Shown here one piece after another: positions 35,064-46,788 of a stretch of DNA of 64,000 nucleotides (within the stretch, counting starts at the first letter, position 1; each line of letters opens with the position of its first letter). The DNA is from Plicaturopsis crispa FD-325 SS-3 (Eukaryota > Basidiomycota > Agaricomycetes > Amylocorticiales > Amylocorticiaceae), in contig KN832554.1 of assembly GCA_000827205.1 (NCBI GenBank), positions 2,605,789 to 2,669,788 on the forward strand, written 5' to 3'. The notes under the pieces were generated by a model. The model did no database searches. It saw nothing but the letters and a program-made list of their open reading frames with translations, and was not told the DNA's origin. A program made the translations under genes and the position numbers.

Positions 35064-35390
35064 ACGCTGACCATTTAGCGTCCCTGCGGTGGCGGCGGCG
35101 GAATGCGAGAGACGTCGACACCGTTGTAAATCACATATTATTGTGCTCTGGCGACGACATTTGTTGGCCAATATCCGAGACCATATTTGCAGGCTCGGCG
35201 ATCGTGGGGTCCTTGTACAGCCGAAGAGCGCCTGAAGCTGGAGTGAAGGGGACATGGTCAAGGAAATTCGCGAGCCGCGTCGGAGTTGGCGGCGCCTTTT
35301 TCGTTGCGTCGACTTTTCGTTTCTCTTCCTCTCGATATTCGATCCTCGCCCAAGCACCTCCCGCTGGCCATCGGTGCTGGCTGTGCCTTA

Positions 35391-36176
35391 ATGTCGGAGG
35401 CTCCCATTTATTACTCCAAGGCGGAATTCATTGAGACGGTAAGAGAATGGGTTTTTATATGACTCGTTTGTCGACTGATTTTTCACCTAGGACACAGGGA
35501 ACAAAGTTTCGCGACGTGCTACCATCGCAGGACCGCAGAACATTATCCTCGGTGGAAAAACAATCATATCCAGTGGTGCCATCATACGCGGCGATTTACG
35601 AAGGACAGGACCAGGTCATGCTGTTGTCATATCGTTGGGCAGATATTGTCTCGTTGGTGAAGGTTGCGTCATGAGGTATGTGAGTTGATTTTTCTACCTA
35701 AGTGATGTGTACACTTGTCTCAATATTCTATCCTAGACCACCCTATAAGACCTACCGAGGAAATTTCAACTATTATCCGATGAAAATCGGTGACCATGTA
35801 CACATTGGGGCAAACTCGGTCGTCGAAGCTGCAACCATCGGAAATCATGTTGAGATCGGAAAGAACTGCATCATCGTGAGTTGTGGCTCACAAGGGATGT
35901 TTTTTTCCCGCTGAAGCGACTGATGTTAGGGCAAATTCACGATCATAAAGGACTGTGCTCGCGTAGCGGACAATGCAGTTATTCCTCCCAACACTGTTAT
36001 CCCAGCCCTTTCCCTTTTCTCCGGTTCCCCAGGTTAGTTCTCGCGTCCGTCCAACAGTGTCGTGCTTACCATGTTGTCAAGGTCGCTTTGTCGAAGACCT
36101 TCCTGAATCTACGCAGGAAATGGTCGAGGCTGCTACAAAAGCGCATTACACACGATTCCAACCTCTAGATCGATGA
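35391..36176 (+). CDS. Dynactin subunit p25 (DCTN5)
   Basis: Left-handed beta-helix subunit of the dynactin pointed-end complex, which helps dynein bind endosomes. The ATG at 35391 gives [20 protein letters not shown], the classic p25 start. Hexapeptide-repeat strands follow: [96 protein letters not shown] and [20 protein letters not shown]. The tail [20 protein letters not shown] ends with TGA 36174-36176. Five exons with GT-AG introns. All repeats are intact and the length (about 190 residues) fits. Confidence 0.95.
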
Positions 36177-36275
36177 AGTTCAACTTGCCGCTCTATGTCT
36201 CATCTGGGTGCTGTGCTGGTTGCTCGTAATATGAAATTTCAATGGTGAGTGCTTTCAGGCACAACTCACGCACAT

Positions 36276-36348
36276 ATGATGCCAAAATAGAAGTCAAGCC
36301 CTGATGCACGACTCTGGTCTTGTCTCGATGAAACACCTATTACTCTGA
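36276..36348 (+). ncRNA. Candidate C/D snoRNA in host intron 1
   Basis: C-like box ATGATGC (36276-36282), D' CTGA (36301-36304), C' TCGATGA (36325-36331) and D CTGA (36345-36348) occur in the correct order and spacing. I found no flanking terminal stem, so this is weaker than those in introns 3 and 4. Confidence 0.4.
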
Positions 36349-36449
36349 TCCTATTTTTTCAATCTTGTGGGTCACTCTCCACATGCTAACCATTCGTTCT
36401 TGTCAGGTATACCCACGGTAAGCTCTCTTCGCCTGGTAGTCCCCGCCGA

Positions 36450-36523
36450 ATGATGGATCAAATACACTACATATGCATCCTAATGGATGCAATTTGATGA
36501 TTACATCGTCAAACTAGTTCTGA
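36450..36523 (+). ncRNA. Candidate C/D snoRNA in host intron 2
   Basis: C-like box ATGATGG (36450-36456), C' TTGATGA (36494-36500) and D CTGA (36520-36523). The D' box is unclear and no terminal stem is evident. Right-hand sequence resembles that of introns 3 and 4 (TTGATGA followed by TTCTGAC). Confidence 0.4.
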
Positions 36524-36652
36524 CTCTTCTCTACGCTATATTTCCCGCGTACTGTGGTGCTAACGTACGCCACTCGTCAGGATATTCACAATGTATACAC
36601 CGCCGCTCAGATCCAGATTCCGAGCAAAACAAGTGAGTCTTTATTCAATTTC

Positions 36653-36734
36653 GAGCGGATGATGAGCATATTCAGAATCGCCCTGATACATTCACTGAAT
36701 GTGCATTGATGAGCACTGTTTGTTTCTGACGCTT
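36653..36734 (+). ncRNA. C/D-box snoRNA in host intron 3
   Basis: Full box set: C ATGATGA (36659-36665), D' CTGA (36683-36686), C' TTGATGA (36706-36712) and D CTGA (36726-36729). The flanks AGCG (36654-36657) and CGCT (36730-36733) can pair as the terminal stem. About 20 nt precede and 43 nt follow it within the intron, a usual layout. The likely D' guide is the sequence just upstream of 36683 (CAGAATCGCC). Such RNAs direct 2'-O-methylation of rRNA or snRNA; the target was not worked out. Confidence 0.75.
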
Positions 36735-36884
36735 TTGTCTCCTTTCTCCCGGCATGCTTATTGACATACGTGCCAGGTTTAATAGATCAGTTCCACAACA
36801 TCAGGACGCAGTGCAACCCTTTGAATATGCTCTGCATCAGCAAACTCGGTGAGCATTCATCCCTCAACTTCATCTCCCCTGCGA

Positions 36885-36968
36885 CCGCGGAAGATGAGTT
36901 TTATCAGAATCGCCCTGACAAGCGCATTCACCAATGTGCATTGATGAGATTCGATTTTTCTGACGCGT
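36885..36968 (+). ncRNA. C/D-box snoRNA in host intron 4
   Basis: Paralogue of the intron 3 RNA. C-like box AAGATGA (36891-36897, one mismatch), D' CTGA (36915-36918), C' TTGATGA (36941-36947) and D CTGA (36960-36963). The flanks CGCG (36886-36889) and CGCG (36964-36967) pair. The sequence before D' (TCAGAATCGCC) is the same as in intron 3, while the sequence before D differs, so the two share one guide and differ in the other. Confidence 0.7.
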
Positions 36969-37260
36969 TTCCTTGTGCAACCTACCATCTTATCCAGCGC
37001 TAATGTACACTTCCCTATAGGATGATTATGCTGCGCGTGGGTAACTCATGCGTGCAATTCAGATTTGTGTTGCCCATCGCCTTCAAGAGTCTCTTGTCCG
37101 AACCTCCGCAAATGTTTACTCAATGCGATACTGCCTCCATGTAGGGTCCGGGTCTGCTAAGACTAGTTCTCTCCGATGATATATGCTCGTTGGACAAATA
37201 TAATGTATGGAACCCTACAACATCGTCAAACGCCACAAGCATGTACTTCGCACCCGTTCG

Positions 37261-38778
37261 TCACAGTTTTGCGGCGTGAGCGATGGCAATACCCTGTTCC
37301 TCCAATACAGACCTGGCCAATTTCCCGACCACGGGGAATACATGTGGGTGAATGTACGCAATTTCTGAGCTCGCTTGCCTCCGCGCATATCGTGCAGCGA
37401 TACCTTGCGAAATCACTGCCAGCTAGTAAGGCTTTATCTCAGTGATCTTGGACCGAATAAGCTGAGGGTGCATACGTACCCGAAAAAGCATCCAGCTGCG
37501 CACAAACACCATCTCCTTGATAGGGTATGGCTGACTGGTCAGGCGACAGTACTCCCTTTCCAAGTCCTCGAGCGGAATTGGGACGTCTTTTGTGACGTTC
37601 TTAAAACCTTTGAGGATGGTGAAGGCGCCGAGGTTGGGGTCAGGAGGCATGCTCGTAGGATCGATTGACCACGGTTGCGTCAAGTTGCCAAAGTCCGCAA
37701 GCTACAACATGGCGACATGTTAGTGGTCCCCCAGGTGTGGAACAAGAAGCGGCACTGACCGGACTCCCGAGTGTGCAGAGTTCCCAGTCAAGTATACCAA
37801 TAACGCGATTCTCTGTCGGATGGAAGATGAGGTTATCGAGTTTGTAGTCTCCGTGCACGATGCGCAGCCCCGTTTTCTTCTCGTCTGGTAGGTGTGTCTT
37901 ATACCACGCGACCAATTCGTCGAAGTAAGGGATTGGTCCTGTCGGCATATGTGTCTCGACATCGACCGCCTCCGACTGAGCGACAGAGACGCGCGATAGT
38001 GATTTAATCTGCCGAGGGAAATAATCGGTAGCGGACGCGAAGTTCTCGAGGCCCACTTCTTCGAGCGACAATGAACCGAGCGCCGCGAGCGCGCTCACGG
38101 CGGAGAGCCAACTGAGATCGGGTATTAATTAGTTCCACTGAAGAGCTGGTAACCGACAAACACACCATTCTCGTCGCGCGCTAGGTGGTACTTCCAACAT
38201 GCGCGTGTCTGTGAATATCCTCCCATCCAGAAACTCCATCACGTAGAATGGAGTCCCAATAACACTCTTATCCTCGCAGAGGGTGATGGGCTCCGGAACT
38301 GGTACCTTCTGCGATTCAGGCGTAGAAGGCTTGATGTTATGGCGGTGTAACGCGCTCAGCATCTTGAATTCGCGTTCTATTTGGTGCGCGGTCGAGGAGA
38401 GGAGCTGGCCAGCAGGCTTCTTGCGCAGAACGAAGCGCTTCCCGCTGTTTGGAAGCGCGTCTGTAAATGTCTCGGTGCATATGTACATACACTGACCTGG
38501 AATCGGTCAAGAAATACGTCGGGTTTGACTGTATCGTTCCATGAGCACGTTATGGGAGAGGACATGGAGACAATCACTTCACCTGCCCAAACTACGGTTT
38601 CCGTCAGTACTGTCAGAATGCTAGTAGACTGCGCACTCACTTTGAACTGCTTTACTGCTACGGGCGCCTTCACGGCCTCGACGTGTTTTGCGAGGTAGAC
38701 ATTGAGACTCTCAATATCGATATTTGCCCGCACTTCACCGAACTCGCCTCCAATCTTCTTGGGCTGCTCGCTGGTCAT
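37261..38778 (-). CDS. APH-type phosphotransferase (ACAD10/11 N-terminal-like kinase)
   Basis: Kinase-like protein of the aminoglycoside phosphotransferase fold, similar to the kinase half of ACAD10/ACAD11, which in animals phosphorylates 4-hydroxy acids. The ATG at 38778 starts [17 protein letters not shown]. The Lys of the ATP site lies in [14 protein letters not shown], followed by [27 protein letters not shown], the catalytic loop [15 protein letters not shown] and the metal-binding [19 protein letters not shown]. The C-terminal exon gives [13 protein letters not shown] and the stop at 37261-37263. All kinase-type catalytic residues are present. Here it stands alone with no dehydrogenase domain, as in many fungi. 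The substrate is inferred from the family only. Confidence 0.88.
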
Positions 38779-39261
38779 GGTGATAGGTGTCCAAGTAGAT
38801 AGATGTGAAAGTGTGAGGTCAAGTCATGAACACAGCAATAATGCATGCCAGTTTGAGTACCGGCTTACAACGTCCCGGTCGAACTTTGAGTGAATGCGGG
38901 GAAGCTATCTCCGCATCAGCCGCTTCAGCGCGATCAAGTCTCACAAGATCACACAACACGCATTTTTCAATCTTTTTCCAGGTGCAATAATTGCTGCTCA
39001 TAAGCAGTAGGGATTAGAATACAGCATGAGCCGAGAACCGGAAGAGACAGAGTACTGAGCGGGGAGGTGTCGTGATGCATAGCGACGTAGAGCAGGGATA
39101 ACTAATGTAATGTATAGATGAGGGGTTACTTTTCGATTCTATGCAGCGTGCGGATGCGAATAAGTCAATGCTGTCGGGGGCACGAGCGAGGGCTACGTGG
39201 GTCGGGGACAGAAGGATAGGATGAGGTGGGAGAAAGGAGGAGGGGCGACAAATGAAGGCGT
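38779..39261. other. Intergenic, no gene seen
   Basis: Promoter side of the APH-type gene and 3' side of Hsp70 (both leftward). No coding pattern. Confidence 0.4.
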
Positions 39262-41632
<2,371 letters not shown>

Positions 41633-41769
41633 CGTCGGAGAATGGTAGAGGGGAGGGGGGACTTGGTGGTACGAAGGTAAGAAGTGACGAATTTCGCGTC
41701 TCCAAAAAAATGTCCTGCGTGTGTGCTTAGTCAGCATTTCGGAGGCTTCCGGCCGCAGGGTTGACCCGT

Positions 41770-41782
41770 TTCCCGAACCTTC
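41770..41782 (-). promoter_or_regulatory. Heat-shock element upstream of mitochondrial Hsp70
   Basis: TTCCCGAACCTTC, a perfect TTCnnGAAnnTTC triplet for heat-shock factor, about 140 bases upstream of the Hsp70 start codon. The 41633-42135 stretch otherwise shows no gene. Confidence 0.75.
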
Positions 41783-42135
41783 GCAAGTCGTGGCGCCTCT
41801 GCAACGCCTCCGACTCGCAAATAACACCGTCTCTACCCGCCGTTTTATGTAGTCAGTAAAATTTAAAGCATGCATGCAGCGCACGGGTATGCACTTAGGT
41901 AAGGGGCTACCAGTGCGTATAGTGTCTTCGTATCTCGTTGGCATGTGCTACTGTACAAGAAAGTAAAGTAACTCGTAATGCATTGCAAAACGGATCAGTC
42001 GTACTACAAGTACTGGGACTACACATAACTTCCTCCCATCCGGCATGCTCAGCAGCCCCGATGCCTGTGCGCGTGAAACTCCACGTATATGTGCGGAAAT
42101 ACAGTCCATCCTAGATCCGATGGTGGCACTGAAGA

Positions 42136-44681
42136 TTACATCTTCGACTTCAACTCCTTCAGACGCGCATGCTGCATGCTCTCATCTAGGAGCGCACACA
42201 GTTAGTCCGATCGTAGGCAAACGGAAGGAATACAGACGCTCACAATTTCTGTCGTACAGCCTGTCACCCGGCACGGCGACGATGTGCGAACTGATAGAAG
42301 AGGCATCCACCATCTCGGGAACTACGTCTTTGATGGTAGGGGCACCCAGCAGGCGCATATTCATTTCGAACTCGTCCTGGAAACGTATTAGCAACGCTAC
42401 CACGACTCAGGAACATATGGGACTCACATGCAGTATTTGCAGGGCATGGTCGATACCCTCTTGACCATACGACGAATACGCGTACAAGAACGGACGGCCG
42501 ACTCCCACTGGATATCTCGGTCAATGACGAGTTCAATCTTAATTGAAGCAGAATATACGGACCTGCGGTGGCCCCCAAGGCGACGGCCTTTAGGACATCG
42601 GTTGCCCGTCGGACACCACCGTCAACAAAGAGCACGAATTTCTCGTTCGGGAACGTCAGTCCGCGTTTCTCCTTCAACTTTGAGACGACTTCGACGAGGA
42701 TCTCGAGCCCCGAACGTGCGAAATCAAGTTGCCGACCACCATGGTTCGAGAGGACAGCACCTGCCATGCCCTGGTCATAAGCTTCAAGGGCATCCTGTGT
42801 GAGGTTCAAATTGATGAGGAATAAGATTAGTAAATTTGGGCGAACACTGACCTCCCAGCATTGCACACCCTTCAGAACCAAAGGCACTAAAAACAGACGA
42901 TAAGTTCATGGGCCTTGAAACTAATACTAGGCGGTTTTACTTACTTTTTGTGATGGATTTGAACCACGCCAAGTCGCTCCATTGCAGACCTGGGTCAATG
43001 AAAGACTAAAAGTATGTTAGCACTGTGTACGAATCGGTGGTGTTAGTGCTCACACTGATGGCACGCGCAGCACCCTGCGAACGGTCAACGTCCTCTTTTC
43101 CAGCTACCCGGCTTTGCTCAGCCGGATCGTCAGCTTCGAACTTCATTCGCATGTCCTTCAACCGCAGTTGTTAACAAATGGACAAGTCACAAGAGCTATT
43201 GGTCAGGGGTACCCACTTTTTCCCGTCGTCCAAGCTGAGGAGCATCAACGGTTATAAACAAGCCCTTGATACCACGTTTCTCGGCGTGCTGTACTATCCG
43301 TTTCGTGACTTCACGGTCCTTGTTCACGTACCTAAGAATAAACTAGTGTCAGCGACGCCAAACTGCTGTCAATGGTTGAGCTCATTTACAGTTGGAAGAA
43401 CTGGGTCTGCCCCGGCTTTGCGGCATTCACGATCTCGTCGAATGAACAGGAAGCAAGGGTCGGAATCTATGATAGACAGTAAGATGATTTTCAGACTTGG
43501 CCAAATGAAGATTGAATTGACCATTTGGATAACTCCGTGCTTTGCAGCAGCTCTGGTGAGATTCAGTTCACCGTCTGGATGACCCTACAAGAAACAACAT
43601 AACTTAGCATGACGTCATACGGATTCATACGAAAAACTGACCAGTTTTCCAAGAGCTGTTGCAGTCTAATTCACTGCGTGAGTATGGTGGCACGTACACG
43701 CATGCATACGTGCTACGGAGACTTACAATGTACAAGGGCATGGAAGATTTGTGCCCGAGAATTGTTGTCGACCAATCAACACGTGTGACATCGCGCAGGA
43801 TGCGCGGTCGGAACCATACGCTACGATAGTCGTTGATCAGTGGGGGAGGCATAGGTGTACTCCGAGCAGATGCACGCACCGGTGGTAGGCTGCATGATTC
43901 TCGCGGTTCGTAATCTCGTCGTCCGCTGCCGAAGAATAATAGGCCCATGCTTTCTCGGGCATCACAAGTTTCGCAATAGCCTGGTAAAGGGGTGAGGAAG
44001 TGACAGGTGTTCAATCATTAAGACCCGCACGCACCTCGAAGTCGTGCAAGTTCAAAATCTCCGACAGCAGGGGTTTGGCATTGTACCGCTCTAAACGCGC
44101 CTTCTCCTCGTCCGTAACCACCACTTCGACCTTCTCCACAGTGCCTAAGTCGACAGGTCCAAGGCTGTTCACAGGAACATAAGAGGTGTATGTAATTCAG
44201 AGAAGAAGGAACGCACTGTTTCTCGGGCGGCAGATTCGTGGTTATCGCATCCGGAGGATGTATCGGGTCATATTCGCGACTGCGTGCACACGTTAAATAA
44301 CCATGACCAAGGAATAGGCTCAAGATGAAACGCACGTCGCATCTTTGCCGGCGTACTTCAGAATGATCTTGCTCCCACCTTAACCAACGCTCAGGGACCA
44401 ATTCGTCGGAGGGTGCTATAGCCTAAGTATGGCTGCTTACCGGGATGATCTTAATACAAGTACGTTCAGTGTTAGTCAGAATCGAGCTGTCGAAATTCGG
44501 CTACTGTTCAAGCTTACCGTCGAGGAACTCGGTGACATCGTACACATTCCCTACCGTCCCGGGCTCGCATGAGAGTCGTTCCACACAAGCCGACAAGAAG
44601 CTCACCGTGTACGATTATCCAGCAGCTTTCGCGGCTGTTATGTTCAGCAACAACCTTTCCAGAGAGGACCTTGTCTGACAT
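42136..44681 (-). CDS. Flavocytochrome b2-type L-lactate dehydrogenase
   Basis: Cytochrome b5 domain fused to an FMN-dependent 2-hydroxyacid dehydrogenase. The ATG at 44681 gives MSDKVLSGKVVAEHNSRESC, then [20 protein letters not shown], with the haem-ligand HPGG split over two introns, and KIILKYAGKDAT. The flavin domain has LHDFEAIAKLVMPEKAWAYY, TRVDWSTTILGHKSSMPLYI, LVLKGVQCWEDALEA, the catalytic SNHGGRQLDFARS, LFVDGGVRRATDVLKAVALG and GIGRPFLYAYSSYGQEGID, ending ELKSKM with stop 42136-42138. The known enzyme oxidises lactate and passes electrons to cytochrome c in the intermembrane space. Here the b5 domain begins almost at the first Met, so no mitochondrial presequence is seen; a cytosolic form or an unseen upstream exon is possible. 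Confidence 0.9.
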
Positions 44682-45212
44682 GATCTATCGACAAGAAACC
44701 GAGAGTATTCGAGGTTGAGAACAAGCAAGATGTTGAACTGCGACGGAACGCACGCTCTTCATAAATGCAAGGCGTTGCGGACCGACGAATGCGGGGCTCC
44801 GCAATCCGGAACCAGGTGAGTTTTTTTATCTAATCAAAATAAAGAGCAATAAAGAGCGGCTTTTTATTGGCTAGAGAGAACTTGGACGAGCAGACCCTCG
44901 GGCAGGACCGTGAACACAAAATTGTACTTAGCACAACGACTCCAGGGAAAGCATGTTCAAATTCGTTTATTGCGATGAATGTGTGTATGACAGTGCTAAC
45001 GAGCGTAGCAGCGAGAGTGTGTGAGGGAGGGGGAGGACAACATGCCAGTGGCGACGAGAGCACCCGGGCCAATGGAATGGTACAACATCTAATGAAAACA
45101 AGAGAAAATGCGAGTGTAGCTGAAACGATCCTTCCAATAGATACCTATACACCAAAATGAGACAAGCGGAGAAGGCTGTTGACGAAGATACGAGGGCGCA
45201 ATGAACGCCGCG
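44682..45212. other. Intergenic, no gene seen
   Basis: About 530 bases between two leftward genes: promoter of the cytochrome b2-type gene and 3' UTR of the isocitrate-lyase-like gene. An open plus-strand frame (44867-45160) is antisense to that 3' end and has no motif. Confidence 0.4.
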
Positions 45213-46788
45213 TTAAACGACTTGGAACGCGGACCCGCCCGCTCGCATGTCCAGGTCAATGACTTCATTGAGTCCTAGCAGATTAAACAGCTTGAGTAAG
45301 GCTGTTGCTGTGCGGATTGCAGGCTGTTACTCACCCATCACCTCGAAGAAGGCCTTAGGGTCCATGCCCTGCGCAGACGTGAAATCGGTGCCCGTCTTCT
45401 TGAGGGAGCGCATCGCAGCGCGTATCCCGTGCACAGCAGCGACACACGACACAAGCGAGAAGACTACCCAACGCCAAGTTAGATCATATCCTCGTACAAT
45501 TGCAGCGGCAGGAACGTACTGATAATCTTCGCGCCCATCTCCTCCGCCTCGGAGCAGGTGAAGGAGGGCGTAAGGCCACCCGAGATCACGTTCACAAGGA
45601 CCTGAAGCAGGTAATCAATATCCCACAAATGATCGGGTAATTGCACTAGGACTCACAGGCTTGGGAGCTAGAGCGGCGACGGTGGACTTCAACAGCTCGG
45701 GGCTGCGCACACCTTCGATGAAGCAAACGTCCGCTCCGGCATCTGCCGCCAGCTTCAACCGGGCGATAGCCTCATCCATTCCCAAGACCTGCGCAGAGTC
45801 CGTGCGACCAATAATAACCTAACAGCAGGTCAATATGAGGACTAAGAATTGGAGACAGTGAACCTACAAAGTCGGATCCGCCAGGGATCTCATCGCGCGC
45901 AATGACTGCTGCGCGGATGCGCATAACGAATTCCTCCCGGGAGACGACCTGTTTCCCCATGAGGTGTCCGCAGCGCTTAGTCTGCACTTGGTCCTCGATA
46001 TGCATTCCCGCGACACCTGCACTGTTATACTGCCTCACAGTGCGTGCCACCATCGCGGAACCACCAAATCTATCGCACGTAAGTGAGCAGGAATAATCAA
46101 TTTTACAAACATTTAAAAGAGCATACCCAGTATCGGCGTCTGCGATGACAGGCATGGTGGGGTTCAAGCTGCACACCATCTGGGCACTCTGCGATCCAAG
46201 GCATGTGAGACGGGCATTCACGACTGGAAAAGGGCACCATTACCTGAACAAAGTCATTGAGTGTCGCAATGGCCACATCTGGCTGACCAAGTCTGGAGGC
46301 CGTAGTAGCTGCGCCGCTGGAAGGGCATGCGTGGTAAGTATGTGATGGCGTCTTCCACGATTTCCGGCTAAATTACCTCTGATACAGACAATCGAATCCC
46401 GCCTCAATGGCACAACGGGCACTAATGCCGTCGCAGATACCAGGAGCGACCTGTGACTAGGTGAAGGAATGTCTTTTCCCGATGTAAATGTCACTGACCA
46501 CAATTCCTGGTCGCGCAAGCATCTGTCGCAGACGCCTAAATACAAAGGTCAGTGTGAATGTATAGGTGATTTCGCGAACAAGGCAGACGTTGCTGGGTTG
46601 GTTGACAGTGGTCCGTCCAGGAAGTTCTTCGGGTCTAGGCGTGCATTGTAGTAGACACTTGAGCTGCTGTCGTTGATTACTGGCCCATTGGCGGCCGCAA
46701 CATCGGCCGATGTCGATTCGTGTTGCTCGACGGCAGCCGGGACGGTTTCAGCGGGCCTGGTGCTCTTGTAGTAATCAAGTCCGGGCAT
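45213..46788 (-). CDS. Isocitrate lyase/PEP mutase superfamily enzyme
   Basis: C-C lyase-type enzyme of the PEP mutase/isocitrate lyase superfamily (oxaloacetate hydrolase, methylisocitrate lyase and dimethylmalate lyase are relatives). The ATG at 46788 starts MPGLDYYKSTRPAETVPAAV. Then come RRLRQMLARPGIVVAPGICD, GAATTASRLGQPDVAI, the metal-site PVIADADTGFGGS, GVAGMHIEDQ and the signature KRCGHLMGK with the catalytic Cys. FVIIGRTDSAQV, AGADVCFIEG and LVNVISGGLTPSFT complete the barrel, and the stop is at 45213-45215. All key residues are present. The N-terminal 60-70 residues are not part of the barrel. Which substrate is used (oxaloacetate to oxalate and acetate, or another) cannot be decided by eye. 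Confidence 0.88.

Larger units (their letters stand above)
36195..37144 (+). ncRNA. Spliced snoRNA host gene (coding status unclear)
   Basis: A short transcript unit just downstream of dynactin p25 on the same strand. Exons are about 36195-36244, 36407-36417 (11 nt), 36581-36632, 36777-36848 and from 37021. The four introns (36245-36406, 36418-36580, 36633-36776, 36849-37020) have good GT-AG ends and are 144-172 nt long, about three times the local norm. Each carries C- and D-box motifs of a C/D snoRNA. An ORF stays open through all five exons (start MSHLGAVLVARNMKFQW, end DTASM at 37142-37144) but matches nothing I know. Host genes of snoRNAs often have no conserved ORF, so the introns may be the product. 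The transcript start is not defined; it might even be an extended 3' part of the p25 transcript. Confidence 0.6.

Noticed and set aside
34859-35434. 191-codon plus-strand frame
   Set aside because: Antisense to the TMEM70-like first exon and overlapping the dynactin p25 start in another frame; no motif.
36633-37020. Similarity of introns 3 and 4 as introner-like elements
   Set aside because: The similarity is confined to the part bounded by C and D boxes with a covarying stem; intron ends are not alike. A duplicated snoRNA explains it better than a spreading intron.
37021-37045. 22-nt intron in the last exon of the snoRNA host gene
   Set aside because: Far too short to splice; the frame is open through it anyway.
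44867-45160. 97-codon plus-strand ORF
   Set aside because: Lies in the 3' region of the leftward isocitrate-lyase-like gene; repetitive composition and no recognised domain.
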